Shown here: piece by piece, positions 1-10,208 of the stretch
Numbering within the stretch: the stretch's first letter is position 1
Layout: the number at the start of each line of letters is the position of its first letter
Source of the DNA: Cercophora sp. LCS_1
Taxonomy: Eukaryota > Ascomycota > Sordariomycetes > Sordariales > Lasiosphaeriaceae
Length of the DNA: 64,000 bases
NCBI GenBank assembly: GCA_036250225.1
Contig: JAPZLL010000024.1
Span: 372,001-436,000, forward strand
Direction: 5' to 3'
Made by a program: the position numbers and the translations under genes
The notes under the pieces: model-generated
Databases searched by the model: none
Seen by the model: the letters and a program-made list of their open reading frames with translations, nothing else
Told to the model about the DNA's origin: nothing

Positions 1-797
1 ATCCATGCCTGTCTTCCATCTTGTCCCCGTCATCGTGCCTAGCTCATCCCACAAGCTCTGCCATGCGTCGGCGTCAAGAACGTACTTTTGCCAATCTTCA
101 TCCTTGAAGCCGCCGTTCGTACCGAAGATGAGCGCTTTCGGATTATCAGGCCTCAAGAACGAGATCATCTTCCTCGCGGCCTTTAGCTGGTCATCTCGCT
201 CAAAGAGGTGGATGAACGAAGCGGCGTAGATGATGTCCATCTTCCCTGTCAACACGTCCAGCGAATTGTCGTCGCTCAGCATATTCCCTGCCACAAATGT
301 TGCCTTTGTGTCTCGATCCCCAAACAGCTCGTAGCCCAACTCGAGGAAGCCGGGTTGCAGATCCGTGCCGTACAGCCGTTCGGCAGAGACTCCCTCGACA
401 GCCAGATGGCGAATGACTGTGCCGAGGCAGCAGCCGACATCGAGGAAGGTCTCTGTGGAGCCAGGCTTCGTCAGTCTTGTTGTGACAATCTTGAACGCGG
501 GGTCCTCAAGGACGGATGTCATGTCGAGGAAGGAAAACGAGCCGATGCAGCCGTAGGGGAAGATGCTCCAGGCTTTCTCGCGCTATAGACGCGGGGCTTC
601 GATTAGTTGCGGGTCATAAAGCGTAGGGGGGAACCTGCAATTTTCAGGAGGTGTGCGTCAACGTCTTCTGCGGCGATGCCATTGTGCTCGAGAATGCGGC
701 GCGCTGGGCCGATGTTGGGAGGGATGCCGCCGAACGACGAAGCGTTGGCTTTGGAAGCGGCCTCGATCTCCTCGGAGCTTTTGACGCTGGTTGTCAT
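1..797 (-). CDS. AusD-like class I SAM-dependent methyltransferase (3' end outside window)
   Basis: Two exons are visible. Exon 1 starts at the ATG at 797 and exon 2 runs from 582 off the left edge. Exon 1 ends ...AHLLKI and exon 2 begins REKAWSIFPYGCIGSF. Motif I is FLDVGCCLG, followed by YGTDLQPGF (acidic SAM-binding loop) and DIIYAASFIHLF (motif IV region). The IPP...VDAHLLKI and FPYGCIG blocks match the fungal AusD/class-I-like methyltransferases found in meroterpenoid and other secondary-metabolite clusters (family knowledge). The only join that keeps the family reading frame is an intron at 638-583 (56 nt) with a GC donor (ATT|GCAGGT) and a TAG acceptor. The substrate cannot be told from sequence, and no backbone synthase is visible here, although it could lie to the left. 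The C-terminus is missing. Confidence 0.82.
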
Positions 798-1553
798 GTT
801 TGTTGTCGCGCCGCGGCAGCGCTGTGATCATCCGAATCTGATGCGTGGATGGGTTGACGAAGGACGGGAGTGTTGTCTGCGGCGCAGCACGAGTGCGGGG
901 ATCCGATGCGACATTTTGTTGGAAGGTGCGACGGCTGAGATCGAGTGACCGCTCAAATCTACCAGTTGGCACAGGGACAGCCCCTGTGACGCCTATTTCA
1001 GGTCGGTCTCCGCCGAGTTGACTGGGTAAACAGGCATAGGCGTCGCCTTTATTGCATTTGAAGTTGTGGTATCAATAGGTACTCGTCAGGCCTAACCCGG
1101 CCTTGGACATCTGTGGGAGGAAATAATGATGCGCTGAACACGTTGACATCTGGGCACTAGTTCTAATACGGGAAATGGTTAAGAATATATTATGATTGAT
1201 CTAGGACTTATCCTGCTCGTGGCGAATCTGTTTGGCAAACAAACTTTGTCCTAGTTACGCCCACCTGGCTGGTTGGCACACTGTCATTTACGAATATTTG
1301 TCATACGTCGTCATGGCCGTTCTGCAAGAAAAAAGCGGACTGGGCGATGTGACATTGAGAGGTAGAGTCAGGGTGGTGAGTATTGCGATGATGCCTACCA
1401 GTGTTAAACCTTTATCTATCCTTACCCTCCGCCTGACGCATCTCAAGCCCCGTCGCCTGCAGAGCTCCTTCTCTTCCTCATGCCTTCCGCTCTAAAGACT
1501 TTTAGTTCTCCGCCCAAGTCTTCCTCTGCCATGATACAAAGAAAAGAACACCT
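798..1553. other. intergenic region
   Basis: This stretch holds the promoter side of the methyltransferase gene and the 3' flank of the SARAF-like gene. It has an AT-rich patch near 1180-1200. No coding signal or RNA gene was recognised. Confidence 0.5.
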
Positions 1554-2765
1554 CTAACGGCGGCGAGTCGATCCGGCACCAACATTAGTGTTGGAACTGC
1601 CGTTGGCCTCCGGGGCTGGGGCTGTTGCTGACGACAAGGTGGAAACGGAAGAAGCCGGAGTGTACGCGATTCCTGAGGTCTCGGAATCGCTCTCATCGGT
1701 ATCCATCGGCTGAGTAGTGCGGCGACGTGTCGTTCCAAATCCGGTGCTCGAAGCCGTTCCAAAAGTCGGTCGTCCTCCTTGCTCTTCCTGTCCCTGCTTC
1801 GCCACACCACGGTCCTCGTTATTGTGGTCCCTATCGCCGCAGCTCCCGGCCATGTATCCCGCCGCGGCACCGGTCGCGAGTCCCGTCAGAAATCCAGGTC
1901 CCGATGAGGTCTGGGGTGAGGTCGGCGATGAGCGGTTAGGGGGCCTAGACGGAGTAGCCGGAGTGAAAGGCGTGGGAGCTGTCCGAATATTGGAATTTGC
2001 AGCGCGCGAGCCATCGCTATCGCTTTCACGCCGGTGGGCCTCTTGCTCTCTTCTTCCTCCGAAGGCCATCCAGATGATAACGGCGATACAAGTTAACTGG
2101 AATAGAGAGGGGGATGGCGACAACGTCAACGATAGTGACGTGCCGCTATTATTGATTTGGCTGGGAAATGATGGCTCGGTAGCGGTTTCTGTCTCCGTCG
2201 TCGTTCTGGTCGCGGTTCTTGTTTCCGTCCTCGTAACCATCTCCCTGACGGTCTTGGTGACAGTCTTGGTATTGGTGGCCGTGTACGAATGTGGGGGTCG
2301 CTGTTGCTGGCGCGCCAGACGCTTAGCCTCTTTCACCTCCCAATTGACATACCAGTGCTTCCTTTTACCCTCGCTCGTCAGCGCCAGCTGGTACTCTACG
2401 CCACAGCTTCCCTTGAGGACGTGAGAGTCGTCCGGGGACAGGTAACCTTCGCAGAGGACGTCTGTGGAGCCGAGCTGGAGGGTCGAGGGGAGCGAGGGGG
2501 CGGTGCAAGTCCACTCGACGTCGTCGCGCGAGTAGGAGGAGCCTTGGTTGGTGCAGCGGAGGACACCGATTTTGTGCAAGGCGCAGACGGACGGGTGCGA
2601 GACGCAGCGGAGCTGAGGGATGGGATCCAGACGTCGATGTGCGGTTTCCTGGTCGGCGTGGAGGGTGAGCATCTGCACATCGGAGAGGCGGATCGCATCA
2701 CCGGGAGGGTGGGAGCCGAACGCCATGGCTACCCAGGCGAAAGTGAGAAACAGAAGCTGATACAT
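1554..2765 (-). CDS. SARAF-like store-operated calcium entry regulatory factor
   Basis: Single-exon gene of 403 aa, ATG at 2765, TAG stop. Residues 1-17 form a signal peptide (MYQLLFLTFAWVAMAFG). A cysteine-bearing luminal domain follows: RLSDVQMLTLH, the strand QLRCVSHPSVCALHKIGVLRC, and DVEWTCTA...LCEGYLSPDDSHVLKGSCGVEYQL. These are hallmarks of the SARAF/TMEM66 family (DUF1183), an ER protein that promotes inactivation of store-operated Ca2+ entry in animals. After a Thr-rich stalk (TxTxT at about 162-197) there is one membrane span at about 220-237, then a long Ser/Gly/Thr/Asn-rich cytosolic tail. Length and order fit the family. The role in fungi is inferred, since fungi lack a clear STIM/Orai pair. 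The upstream region is separate from the neighbouring genes. Confidence 0.85.
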   Translation of the reverse strand: MYQLLFLTFAWVAMAFGSHPPGDAIRLSDVQMLTLHADQETAHRRLDPIPQLRCVSHPSVCALHKIGVLRCTNQGSSYSRDDVEWTCTAPSLPSTLQLGSTDVLCEGYLSPDDSHVLKGSCGVEYQLALTSEGKRKHWYVNWEVKEAKRLARQQQRPPHSYTATNTKTVTKTVREMVTRTETRTATRTTTETETATEPSFPSQINNSGTSLSLTLSPSPSLFQLTCIAVIIWMAFGGRREQEAHRRESDSDGSRAANSNIRTAPTPFTPATPSRPPNRSSPTSPQTSSGPGFLTGLATGAAAGYMAGSCGDRDHNNEDRGVAKQGQEEQGGRPTFGTASSTGFGTTRRRTTQPMDTDESDSETSGIAYTPASSVSTLSSATAPAPEANGSSNTNVGAGSTRRR

Positions 2766-3819
2766 GATTGCTTTCCGTTCCGCTCTCTTCTCGGGGGGTT
2801 GTGTAGTTCGGGTATGGGCCTTTTTGGGGATTTGAAAATCGCGCAGAGGAGAGTGTTGTGTTTTGGTGGGGTTGCGTCCCTGTGTTTTTTAGAGTGGGAG
2901 AAGAGGGACTGTGTGGAAAGGGTTTGCTCTTCCATCCAAAGGCAATTAAAAAGCGCTGTGTTGCTCACCTCCCACTTCTGCACCGCATAATTTCGCTGGG
3001 CGGCATTCGCTCCTCGCACGCCGTCTTGATGCAACGCAGCAGCCGAGGATGCTCACTGCCCTCGCAGTATAAATGAACTCTCCCGGTGCAAAGATGGTCC
3101 AGACGGTTTTGAAGTTGATATTTCTCAACTGACCACTCGCTGCTACCACAGGCACTCCGGTGTGTCTTGGGCATACTCTTCAACGCCAAATAACATTTTA
3201 TAATGTGGCTTACTGCCCTACGATGACAATTGTGGCAAGGACGAGGTCTGGGTTCGAGGAGGGTGCTAACTGTGGTTCGCTTGGTTGCCGAATTTCTCAA
3301 CAAGTTCTGGACCACGCTCTGGAAGAAATCAAGTATCAGATAGACCTTGGCCTTTTCCCTATCAAAGCTGCTATACCCGTTCTTACGATATGGGCGCTTT
3401 ATGCGCAGCGGAGGATGGAGAATACGACAAAAAAGGCCGGCATCCTCAACCCGAGGCCAATTGGGGGGGGGGGGAGCTATTCTTGTCCTTGTTGAAGAGC
3501 CTGCGACAGCAGCATCTATGTTTACGGTTTGGCCTTGACTGAGGGATGTGCGTTCATTTGGCAGCCGGCTTGCCTTGAGGACCTCGTATTGCGTCTTGAC
3601 GCCAAAGTCTTAGTGATGGCGCAGCCTTTTGTGTCTGGGCTAGGTTCTCTGTGGCCAGCTGGGCGTACAATAAGATACTTGATAGCTTTGTAGCTTCCCT
3701 ACAATGTATTGTACACGAATAGATCCCATGCAAGGGAGTGTTGACCACGGAACCCTCTCCAAGATCTCCATCGTGACCATTCCGTACACTCCTCTCCGCG
3801 TCACAACACCGTGCTTAAC
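2766..3819. other. intergenic region with a 12-G homopolymer
   Basis: It contains the promoter of the SARAF-like gene and the 3' flank of the cysteine-rich gene. The only structure seen is an uninterrupted run of 12 G at 3463-3474. The short frames here show no family resemblance. Confidence 0.5.
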
Positions 3820-4679
3820 CTAGCAGTTGTTCCTCCAAATGGCAATACTGTGATCCCCCTTATGAACACCCCCTCTCACCTCATACGTGCCCGGATCTCC
3901 CCACGTGCGTCTCGAGCAGTGATGCGCAAGCAAAAGGACATCATCGGCCAAGCTGGCACACGGCTTGGCGACCTCCTTCTCAGTCTGTCCATTCTCGTCA
4001 GCATCCTCTCCCATTTCGTTTTGTCTGGCATTCAGAAAAAGAAGAAACTCACCTCACTGCACAAAAACATGCCACACTTCCACGAACAGCTCACACGCGC
4101 ACACGTCATCCCCTTGGCAATGCACTTTGCGGACCCCAGCTTGCGGAGGTAATCATATCCCTCAAGACACCTGGACCACTGAACATGCCTCCCAAACTCG
4201 CACCAGAGCTTGCCGAGCGGTTCGCCCACCGCTGGTTCCTCAACACTCTTTTGTGCCTGTTTCTCGACGGCGGAATTGCCATCGCCTGCGCTGGGGATGA
4301 GCCTCTCGAATTCCTCGAGCGAGAGCTTCTCGGAGTCGGCGGGCGAGCGCTTCCCGATGGTGGTGGTCACGCCCGGTGCGCCCTTGAAGCGGTTGAGGAA
4401 CAGCAGGTCCCACGCGTCGCGCGTGATGTTCTTGCGGGTCATGTAGTCGCGGAAGTCGGCAAAGTCCCAGGGCGTGTAGGACGGGTTCAGCTCGAGGATG
4501 TTGCTGTAGATGGACTTGGCGGTGCCGGTGATGTTGACGGTGGGACCGCCGGGGGTGATGGGACCGGAGAAGGTCAGGGCGGCGATGGGGAGGTTGGGGG
4601 AGGGGGTTGAGACGAGGGAGTAGGCTGGGGAGGCCAAGGCGGCGGGGAGGCCGAGAGATGCGACGAGGGTGGAACGCAT
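3820..4679 (-). CDS. secreted cysteine-rich protein of unknown function
   Basis: Two-exon model of 263 aa. Exon 1 is 4679-4053, the intron 4052-3985 (GTGAGT donor, GACAG acceptor, 68 nt), and exon 2 3984-3820, ending in TAG. The first ATG (4679) opens directly into a signal peptide, MRSTLVASLGLPAALASP. The mature N-terminal half is low in Cys and has one NIT glycosylation sequon and another at NIT further on. The C-terminal third is rich in Cys (WCEFGRHV, SRCLEG, AKCIAKGMTCARVSCSWKC, FLCSE, then KPCASL and HHCSR in exon 2). A GKRSPADSE segment carries a possible Kex2 (KR) site. I do not recognise the family. A secreted effector-like or propeptide-processed protein is possible. Exon 2 is supported by an open frame that continues the Cys spacing, but its splice site is inferred. 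Confidence 0.65.
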
Positions 4680-5189
4680 GTTGGTGGTGGTGTGCACGAT
4701 GGCCCTAGCCGGAGGGTTGCTCGTGGGTTGATGTTTTGGGGAAAGAAATTGCTGGCCCTAGGAGCCCGGGGGCCCTTTATTATCTGCCAGTCTCGGCTTC
4801 GTTCGGCTGTGCTGGTCGCTATGATTTTGTTGAGCTTTGCTGACCTCGGCCTGACCCGGCCCGTCGGCAGCGGCGGTAACCTTATATCTTCCGCCGAAGG
4901 GGCCTCATTTCTTCTCGAACCATAGGCAATTAATCGGAGTTGGAGCATTGTCAGTTTGGCGTTCCCCGGAGTCCCCGACTTCACGTCGTCTGCAAAGAGG
5001 CAGCGATTCCTTTCTGGGGGGCCTCCCACATATCGTAGGCACGCACAACACATATTACTGCATGAAATTGTTACCAAGGTGTGTGTCAAGAGGGCTGAAT
5101 TACTTACATGTGGCTATCTGCAGGTCCAACATGGTAGAACCATGCAAAAAAAAAAAAGCCACTAGTATGCCAGCATCTCCCCAAGTTCC
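4680..5189. other. intergenic region
   Basis: This is the promoter side of the cysteine-rich gene and the 3' flank of the F-box-like gene. A short A-tract lies near 5145-5157. Nothing else was recognised. Confidence 0.5.
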
Positions 5190-7001
5190 TCACTCGGCAA
5201 GCGTGACCTCCTGTCCCCTAGGCGACACCCGAAACGAAAAGCCGAAGTGGTTGTGTCTCCCCTCGATTGTAGGCCTAATTGCCACGCATTTCTGGCTGCG
5301 CTCGATAGCCATCGCTCTTTGGCCGCAGCAAATCCATTCCAATTGGGGGAGTACCGCGGCGTACTTCTTGGCCAAACGGGCCATGCGTGCGAGGTGGAGG
5401 AACTCCCAGCTGCGCGTATTTTCCTGGTATACCGCTAGCCCCGGCCTGAACATGGTCATCCAAGTGATGAGGGGCATACCGCGGCGGCGCGCAACGGGGG
5501 AAAAGCCCCGGTTGCGCAGGTCCAAGTCCTTGGCCTCCAGGCTGTAGTACTTTCCAGGGCTGCCATCGGCCGCCGTGTCGTCGGGGCAGCGGTACGTGTC
5601 TTGACACAGAGTCAGTTTCTTGAGCCTGGTTAGGCCGCGGATGCTCGGCAACAGAGTGTCGTGGTCGACAAGCCAGAGGGAGCGAACACGGGGATTGAGA
5701 TCCATGGAGTGCACACCAATGCTCAATTCCGTCAGGGGCTCGATAGTGCCGATCAACGCCAACGAAGCATCTGAAATGGCGGAAACCTTCACCTCCCGGT
5801 TGGATTCGTGCTCTGTATACCAGGATAGAGAAAGCCGGGTCAATCGTGTGTATCTTCCGTCCGCCAGGATAGGGATCAGTTCCCTGTCCAACACATCGGG
5901 CGGCGCGTGGTGCACGTAGAGGGTGACGAGATGTGGGTGTTTCTTGATGAAGCCGATGAGCGCGGACGTTGAGTTTTCGTCCGCCACAAGGCCGCCGAGG
6001 ATCAGTGTGTCCAACTTGTGTAGCTGGCAGCGTGATATCGCCTTTGTAGCCTGGGGATGGTTTTGCAAACCTGGCAACACCAGCTGGCGCAAGGACGGCG
6101 CATTCAGTAAAAAGCCGCACCAGGTCGCTACACCTAGCTTAGTGACCATGTTCCCCAAGTCGAGGATCCGGAGGAGAGGGAGGCTGATCGGCTCGAGAAG
6201 CACCGGGGGGATGGGGCGGCCAAGCTCTGGGCTCAACGACAACCGAAGAAGTGTCCCGCTGCATCGCCGGATTATGCCCTCCAAGAGCGTAGACGTCGCA
6301 CTTGCTCCACCGAGGTTGGTCATCCTGTATTTCAATGTTTCGAGTGGAATCGTTGCCGGCGCAATTGTGTCGAGTCGGAACGTCCTAAAATGCGACCCGG
6401 AGAGCTCCAAATGGCGAAGAGGGAGGTGGAAGATTGCCCCTGCCGTGGCTTCGTCAAATGCGAATCCGTGTTCCCAGCGAAGGTCTCGGAGATTCGGCAT
6501 GTCGTGCTTCATGATGGCGGCGATGCGCTTTCGCCACACCGAGACCTCCTGACGTTTGCGTTTGTGGTCCCTCGAATCGATGCGCCTTGGCCCCAACGAG
6601 AGATCCTGAGATCCGTTGTGCTTGCAATTGACGGTGAGCCTGCGGACACAGGGGCCAACAAAGGGTCGATGGTTGGCGCTCTGGTCGTCCGAATTCTGCA
6701 GCACAATGGCCTCTTGGGCAAGAAGCTCAACGATTGAGGACCTCACGGCGGGGTTGTTCGAAAGCTGGAGATCCCTAAACTTGTAAGCCAGGGCAATCTG
6801 GCGGCAGCCCGAGTTGACTTGGGCTAGGGATCTGAGCGTCTTGTCGTCTTCAGCAACGAGGTCCATCACATCCTCGATTACCTCGGCCGGAAGTCGCCGA
6901 AGGGCGCCGAGCGGCAGCGACTGATGCCACAATACTGACACAGCTCGGGGCTTCTCATCGCCACCGGGCGAGAAGAACTCTTGGAAAAACGTCGTCGACA
7001 T
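5190..7001 (-). CDS. F-box-like / leucine-rich-repeat-type protein
   Basis: Single exon of 603 aa, ATG at 7001 (MSTTFFQEFFS), TGA stop. The in-frame extension upstream of this ATG has no other ATG and is disfavoured. Near residues 30-80, ALRRLPAEVIEDVMDLVAEDDKTLRSLAQVNSGCRQIALAYKFRDLQL has the LPxEV...I...L..LxxV...CR pattern of an F-box. The rest shows irregular leucine-rich strands (LRHLELSGSH, LRILDLGNMV, LDTLILGGLV, LTRLSLSWY, LKKLTLCQD), typical of fungal F-box/LRR-like proteins. By family knowledge such proteins would be substrate receptors of SCF ubiquitin ligases, and the target is unknown. A divergent F-box makes Skp1 binding uncertain. The C-terminus (WICCGQRAMAIE) has no recognised motif. 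Confidence 0.7.
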   Translation of the reverse strand: MSTTFFQEFFSPGGDEKPRAVSVLWHQSLPLGALRRLPAEVIEDVMDLVAEDDKTLRSLAQVNSGCRQIALAYKFRDLQLSNNPAVRSSIVELLAQEAIVLQNSDDQSANHRPFVGPCVRRLTVNCKHNGSQDLSLGPRRIDSRDHKRKRQEVSVWRKRIAAIMKHDMPNLRDLRWEHGFAFDEATAGAIFHLPLRHLELSGSHFRTFRLDTIAPATIPLETLKYRMTNLGGASATSTLLEGIIRRCSGTLLRLSLSPELGRPIPPVLLEPISLPLLRILDLGNMVTKLGVATWCGFLLNAPSLRQLVLPGLQNHPQATKAISRCQLHKLDTLILGGLVADENSTSALIGFIKKHPHLVTLYVHHAPPDVLDRELIPILADGRYTRLTRLSLSWYTEHESNREVKVSAISDASLALIGTIEPLTELSIGVHSMDLNPRVRSLWLVDHDTLLPSIRGLTRLKKLTLCQDTYRCPDDTAADGSPGKYYSLEAKDLDLRNRGFSPVARRRGMPLITWMTMFRPGLAVYQENTRSWEFLHLARMARLAKKYAAVLPQLEWICCGQRAMAIERSQKCVAIRPTIEGRHNHFGFSFRVSPRGQEVTLAE

Positions 7002-8360
7002 TTTTTTTCGCTTCTGGTCGCGGTTGTTTGGTGAGGTGGTGTTGAGTTCGTCGGGGCCTGTGGTTGAGAAAAAGGTCGTTGTAATAACGGGGGAAGGTAC
7101 GGGCGGACGACACCAAAGTTGGTCACAAGACGCTGAAGAGCAAGCCAGACGTCTTTGGTCAAAGTTCAAAGACCCTGGCTACCATTTTGGAAGCCTCGGG
7201 CCGTTTCATGCAAGCATTTGTAGAGAGAATTAATTTTTTTTTTTTTTTTGCGCCATCCACTTCACTTTTCCTTACACCGCGTCCATTCACGGCCGCACGG
7301 CACCCAGGTTTTTACACCTTCCTAGGTACCCAGAGAGGATGCACTGCCCTAATATTACTGGAATCCGTATATAGACACCCAATGTGCCTTGCAGAGGGAT
7401 CACTGCAGTTGTGGTCAGTGCCGTCCCGCCAAAATCCCGTCACCTGGTTTTCAACATGAGACTTAAACTCCAACCGTGGGCATCTTGGCGTCTGGACGGT
7501 CTTGCGACGGAGCTGCTCGAGAATCTTTATCTGATAGTACCTCAATAGCTTGCGTCCGCCGAATGCAATGTCTGAAAATATGACAGGTTCATCACAGCTA
7601 GTAGATGTGTGAGTGCCGCGGCGTGTGCTCCCGGGGAAGGCTGGGGCGGTGATGCCAAGCCCGAAAAAGTGGGGAGTCTGAGTCTTGGCTTTTCCTTCTG
7701 GCGGCCTTGCTTACTCTGGGGAATCACTGCAATTTTTACATCGGAAGAGGGGTTGAAAGAGCAGTGACCCTAACCCTAAGACCAAGATCTCAACTCATTC
7801 CCTCCAATCCGGGGATACGGTCGCAGGTCAGTGGCTCGATCCGCTGGGTGGGTATGCGTTCAAAAATCGATGGTTGCGAATGGTCTTTATGCGCTTGACT
7901 TACACAGTAGGGCACCAAAAACACCCACCTGGGCTTGGGAGGTCAAGAAACAATAATACACCCCCTGTGTATGGGATATGGGCTTGGGTCTAGAACTAAC
8001 CTAAGCGGCCAGGAAGTCTCTCTGCTCCTGAGAACAGGAAGCTTTCCGTTCAAGTCTCTCGCAACCACGAAGACCAACTACTCCATACAAATTCCGACCG
8101 GCACTCTGCTGATTCCTGTCCCAGATCTTGATGGTACCTGGGGCAAGCCATTCCTCGGAACACTCGGACTCCCTAAACATTTCCCCTTTCCCCCTCGCCC
8201 ACCCGACCTTTGCCGGCGAGCTGTTCGGTGGTCTCGGGACCTATACATGCCTTTGCCTCCGCGTAGGAATGCCGCCGACATTAAGAAGCACTGTCAATTT
8301 TGTCAGACATAGCGCATTCTACAGCCCTAAACCATCCTCCGAAGCCACGGCTGGTGCGGT
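7002..8360. other. intergenic region
   Basis: It holds the promoter of the F-box-like gene (with a T-tract at about 7235-7250) and the 3' flank of the dioxygenase gene. Two tandem telomere-like units (CCCTAA x2) lie at 7768-7779, too short to call a telomere relic. No gene was recognised. Confidence 0.5.
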
Positions 8361-10208
8361 CTATCCCATAACTTGCTCTAATCCTTGCTCCCGAGAATAG
8401 TTGGCATATCTCCACCGCGAGATAAAATCGTTTCGATTGACTAGGGATACACTGTTAGCAGGACGGACTCGAGCATGGTGCGAGTGACTCTAAAAGCATG
8501 CCGACTCACCATATCCTGCGCAAATTCTTCTCGGTCCTTCAAATGCACCTTCTCCATGGAGTACTCGCCAATTATCCAAGACTACCTGGTTTAATCAGCT
8601 GGCAATACAATGTTTGGCTCGACTTACAAAGGACTCTTCCGGGAACTAGCTTCATTCGATACTCGACATCCTTTCTCTTCAACATTGCGTCCCATTTCCG
8701 AGCCGCCTCGTACCACTTGGCTGGAGATATGCCGTCATCAAACGGCACTACTCCTCTCTCGGCATTATTCCACCGCACCCTGAAAATGCTGTGATGGTCA
8801 CCTGTTCTTTCATCGACTTCGAGGACGGGATAACCTTGGTCGGGAGCGATAGCATAACCACTTCTGTTGCTGGCATACCATGGTAATCTGACCTGGTGTA
8901 GTAGAGTGTACGCAACCGGGTCCTCAGAGTAGAGTAGCTTTGCTGCCCGAAAGCCATCGACGAGTAGAGTATCGCCATCCGCTTCAGAAGATGCAGCAGT
9001 GCCTGGCGGCGAAGGAGAGTTCGACAAAACATGGAAGGCTTGCAAACCCACAGGCTCGGCGAAGTAAGTTGTATCGGTATGAGCCGGTTGTGCTTGGTTG
9101 ATGCATGTCGGATCAGCCAAAGATAGATCGGTGATGAATTCGTACGGTTTGGTATAGTGTGTCGCTGTAAGAGATACGACCCGCTCTAATAGCCGCCTGG
9201 TACCTTCGTGGTCTCCATCCGGTGTACCCTCAACGAAGGCAAAACCGTACTCTCTCTAGTGACCCGAAGTTAGCCGACAACAATACCCAAAACCCTGTTA
9301 TCCGCTACCTACAATCTTTGACATCAGCTCACCCATGCCACCCTGTGAAGTGGTGCTCATAACACTGTCGAAGTTTACGGCAGGAGGGTTCTCTGCAATT
9401 TCAGAGCCCCAATATTTCAAGCTCTCTAGGGTTAGTTGAAGCAACGAAAGAAGGCATTTCTCAACGCACTTAATGAATTCGGATTTGCGGTGATCGTGCT
9501 GGAGGTAGTGGTAAATGAACTTCCACGGGTACTGGCTCACGTGGTTATCGTCAGACCCTATGAAAACTGTGAGGCCTAATTCATAAGACGACAGTACCTC
9601 CCTCATCTTACATATGACGTGTAATGCTTCTGAGTCGGTGCGGATCACCGAAGGGGTCACATCCGGAGGAATCTGGGAAATTATTACTCTACCATAGACA
9701 GCGTCAGTATCGAGGAGCTTACATCAAACACATTAAAGCTCCTCCTCATCGTGCCTTGATTGATGCACTCAGCACATCGGCAGTTATCCCTAACGAACAT
9801 GAGACATGTAAAGTTCAGCTCCGCAAAGAATTTGTTTACCGCAGCCAGATGTTTGGGCTATTTTTGTGATGGGGAGATATCACGCATTAGTGAATGTTCA
9901 CGACAGAATTTAGTTGGAAGTAGTTGCAAAACCAACAGAAGTGATCGTTTATGAAGGCAGTGGCATTTGATGCAGCTTACAGAACAAAACGCTTCACCCC
10001 CCAGACTCCCTCGGGGTTAATTTCGAGCCCACCAGCCCCACGAGTTACAGTCGATAGCCGCCTAAGCGCGGTTGGGAAAAAGGCATGGTGCCTACTGCCG
10101 TAAAAACTCCCGTATAAATAAGCTTGCGAACTAGCACACAACCGTTACAGGGCCATCTACTCACCGGAGAGCGTCGAGTCCGCGGGCTTGCAACGATCGA
10201 GTAGCCAT
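8361..10208 (-). CDS. trimethyllysine dioxygenase (carnitine biosynthesis), seven exons
   Basis: The enzyme hydroxylates N6-trimethyllysine with Fe(II), 2-oxoglutarate and O2, the first step of carnitine synthesis, in mitochondria (family knowledge). Exons: 10208-10165, 10061-9981, 9789-9723, 9672-9313, 9255-8628, 8581-8510, 8440-8361. They sum to 444 codons (443 aa), and all introns have GT donors and AG acceptors. Evidence includes an N-terminal Cys motif DNCRCAEC (zinc-site domain), a catalytic HTD (PAHTDTTYF), GLQAFHVLS, LLVDGFRAA, VPWYAS, YPVLEVDE, VRWNN, WYEAARKWD, the distal DNWRVLHGEGAFEGPRRICAGY (the His ligand lies in VLHG) and the tail DFISRWRYAN. The first residues (MATRSLQARGLDALRRLSTV) look like a mitochondrial presequence. 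The model reads LDNC where LRDNC is usual, and intron 2 (191 nt) is long, so the exon 2/3 join is the weakest point. Confidence 0.9.

Noticed and set aside
3463..3474. Run of 12 G as a G-quadruplex or assembly artefact
   Set aside because: A single homopolymer cannot be distinguished from sequencing noise and has no gene context.
7768..7779. Interstitial telomere repeat (CCCTAA x2)
   Set aside because: Only two units, expected by chance in 64 kb, with no subtelomeric features nearby.
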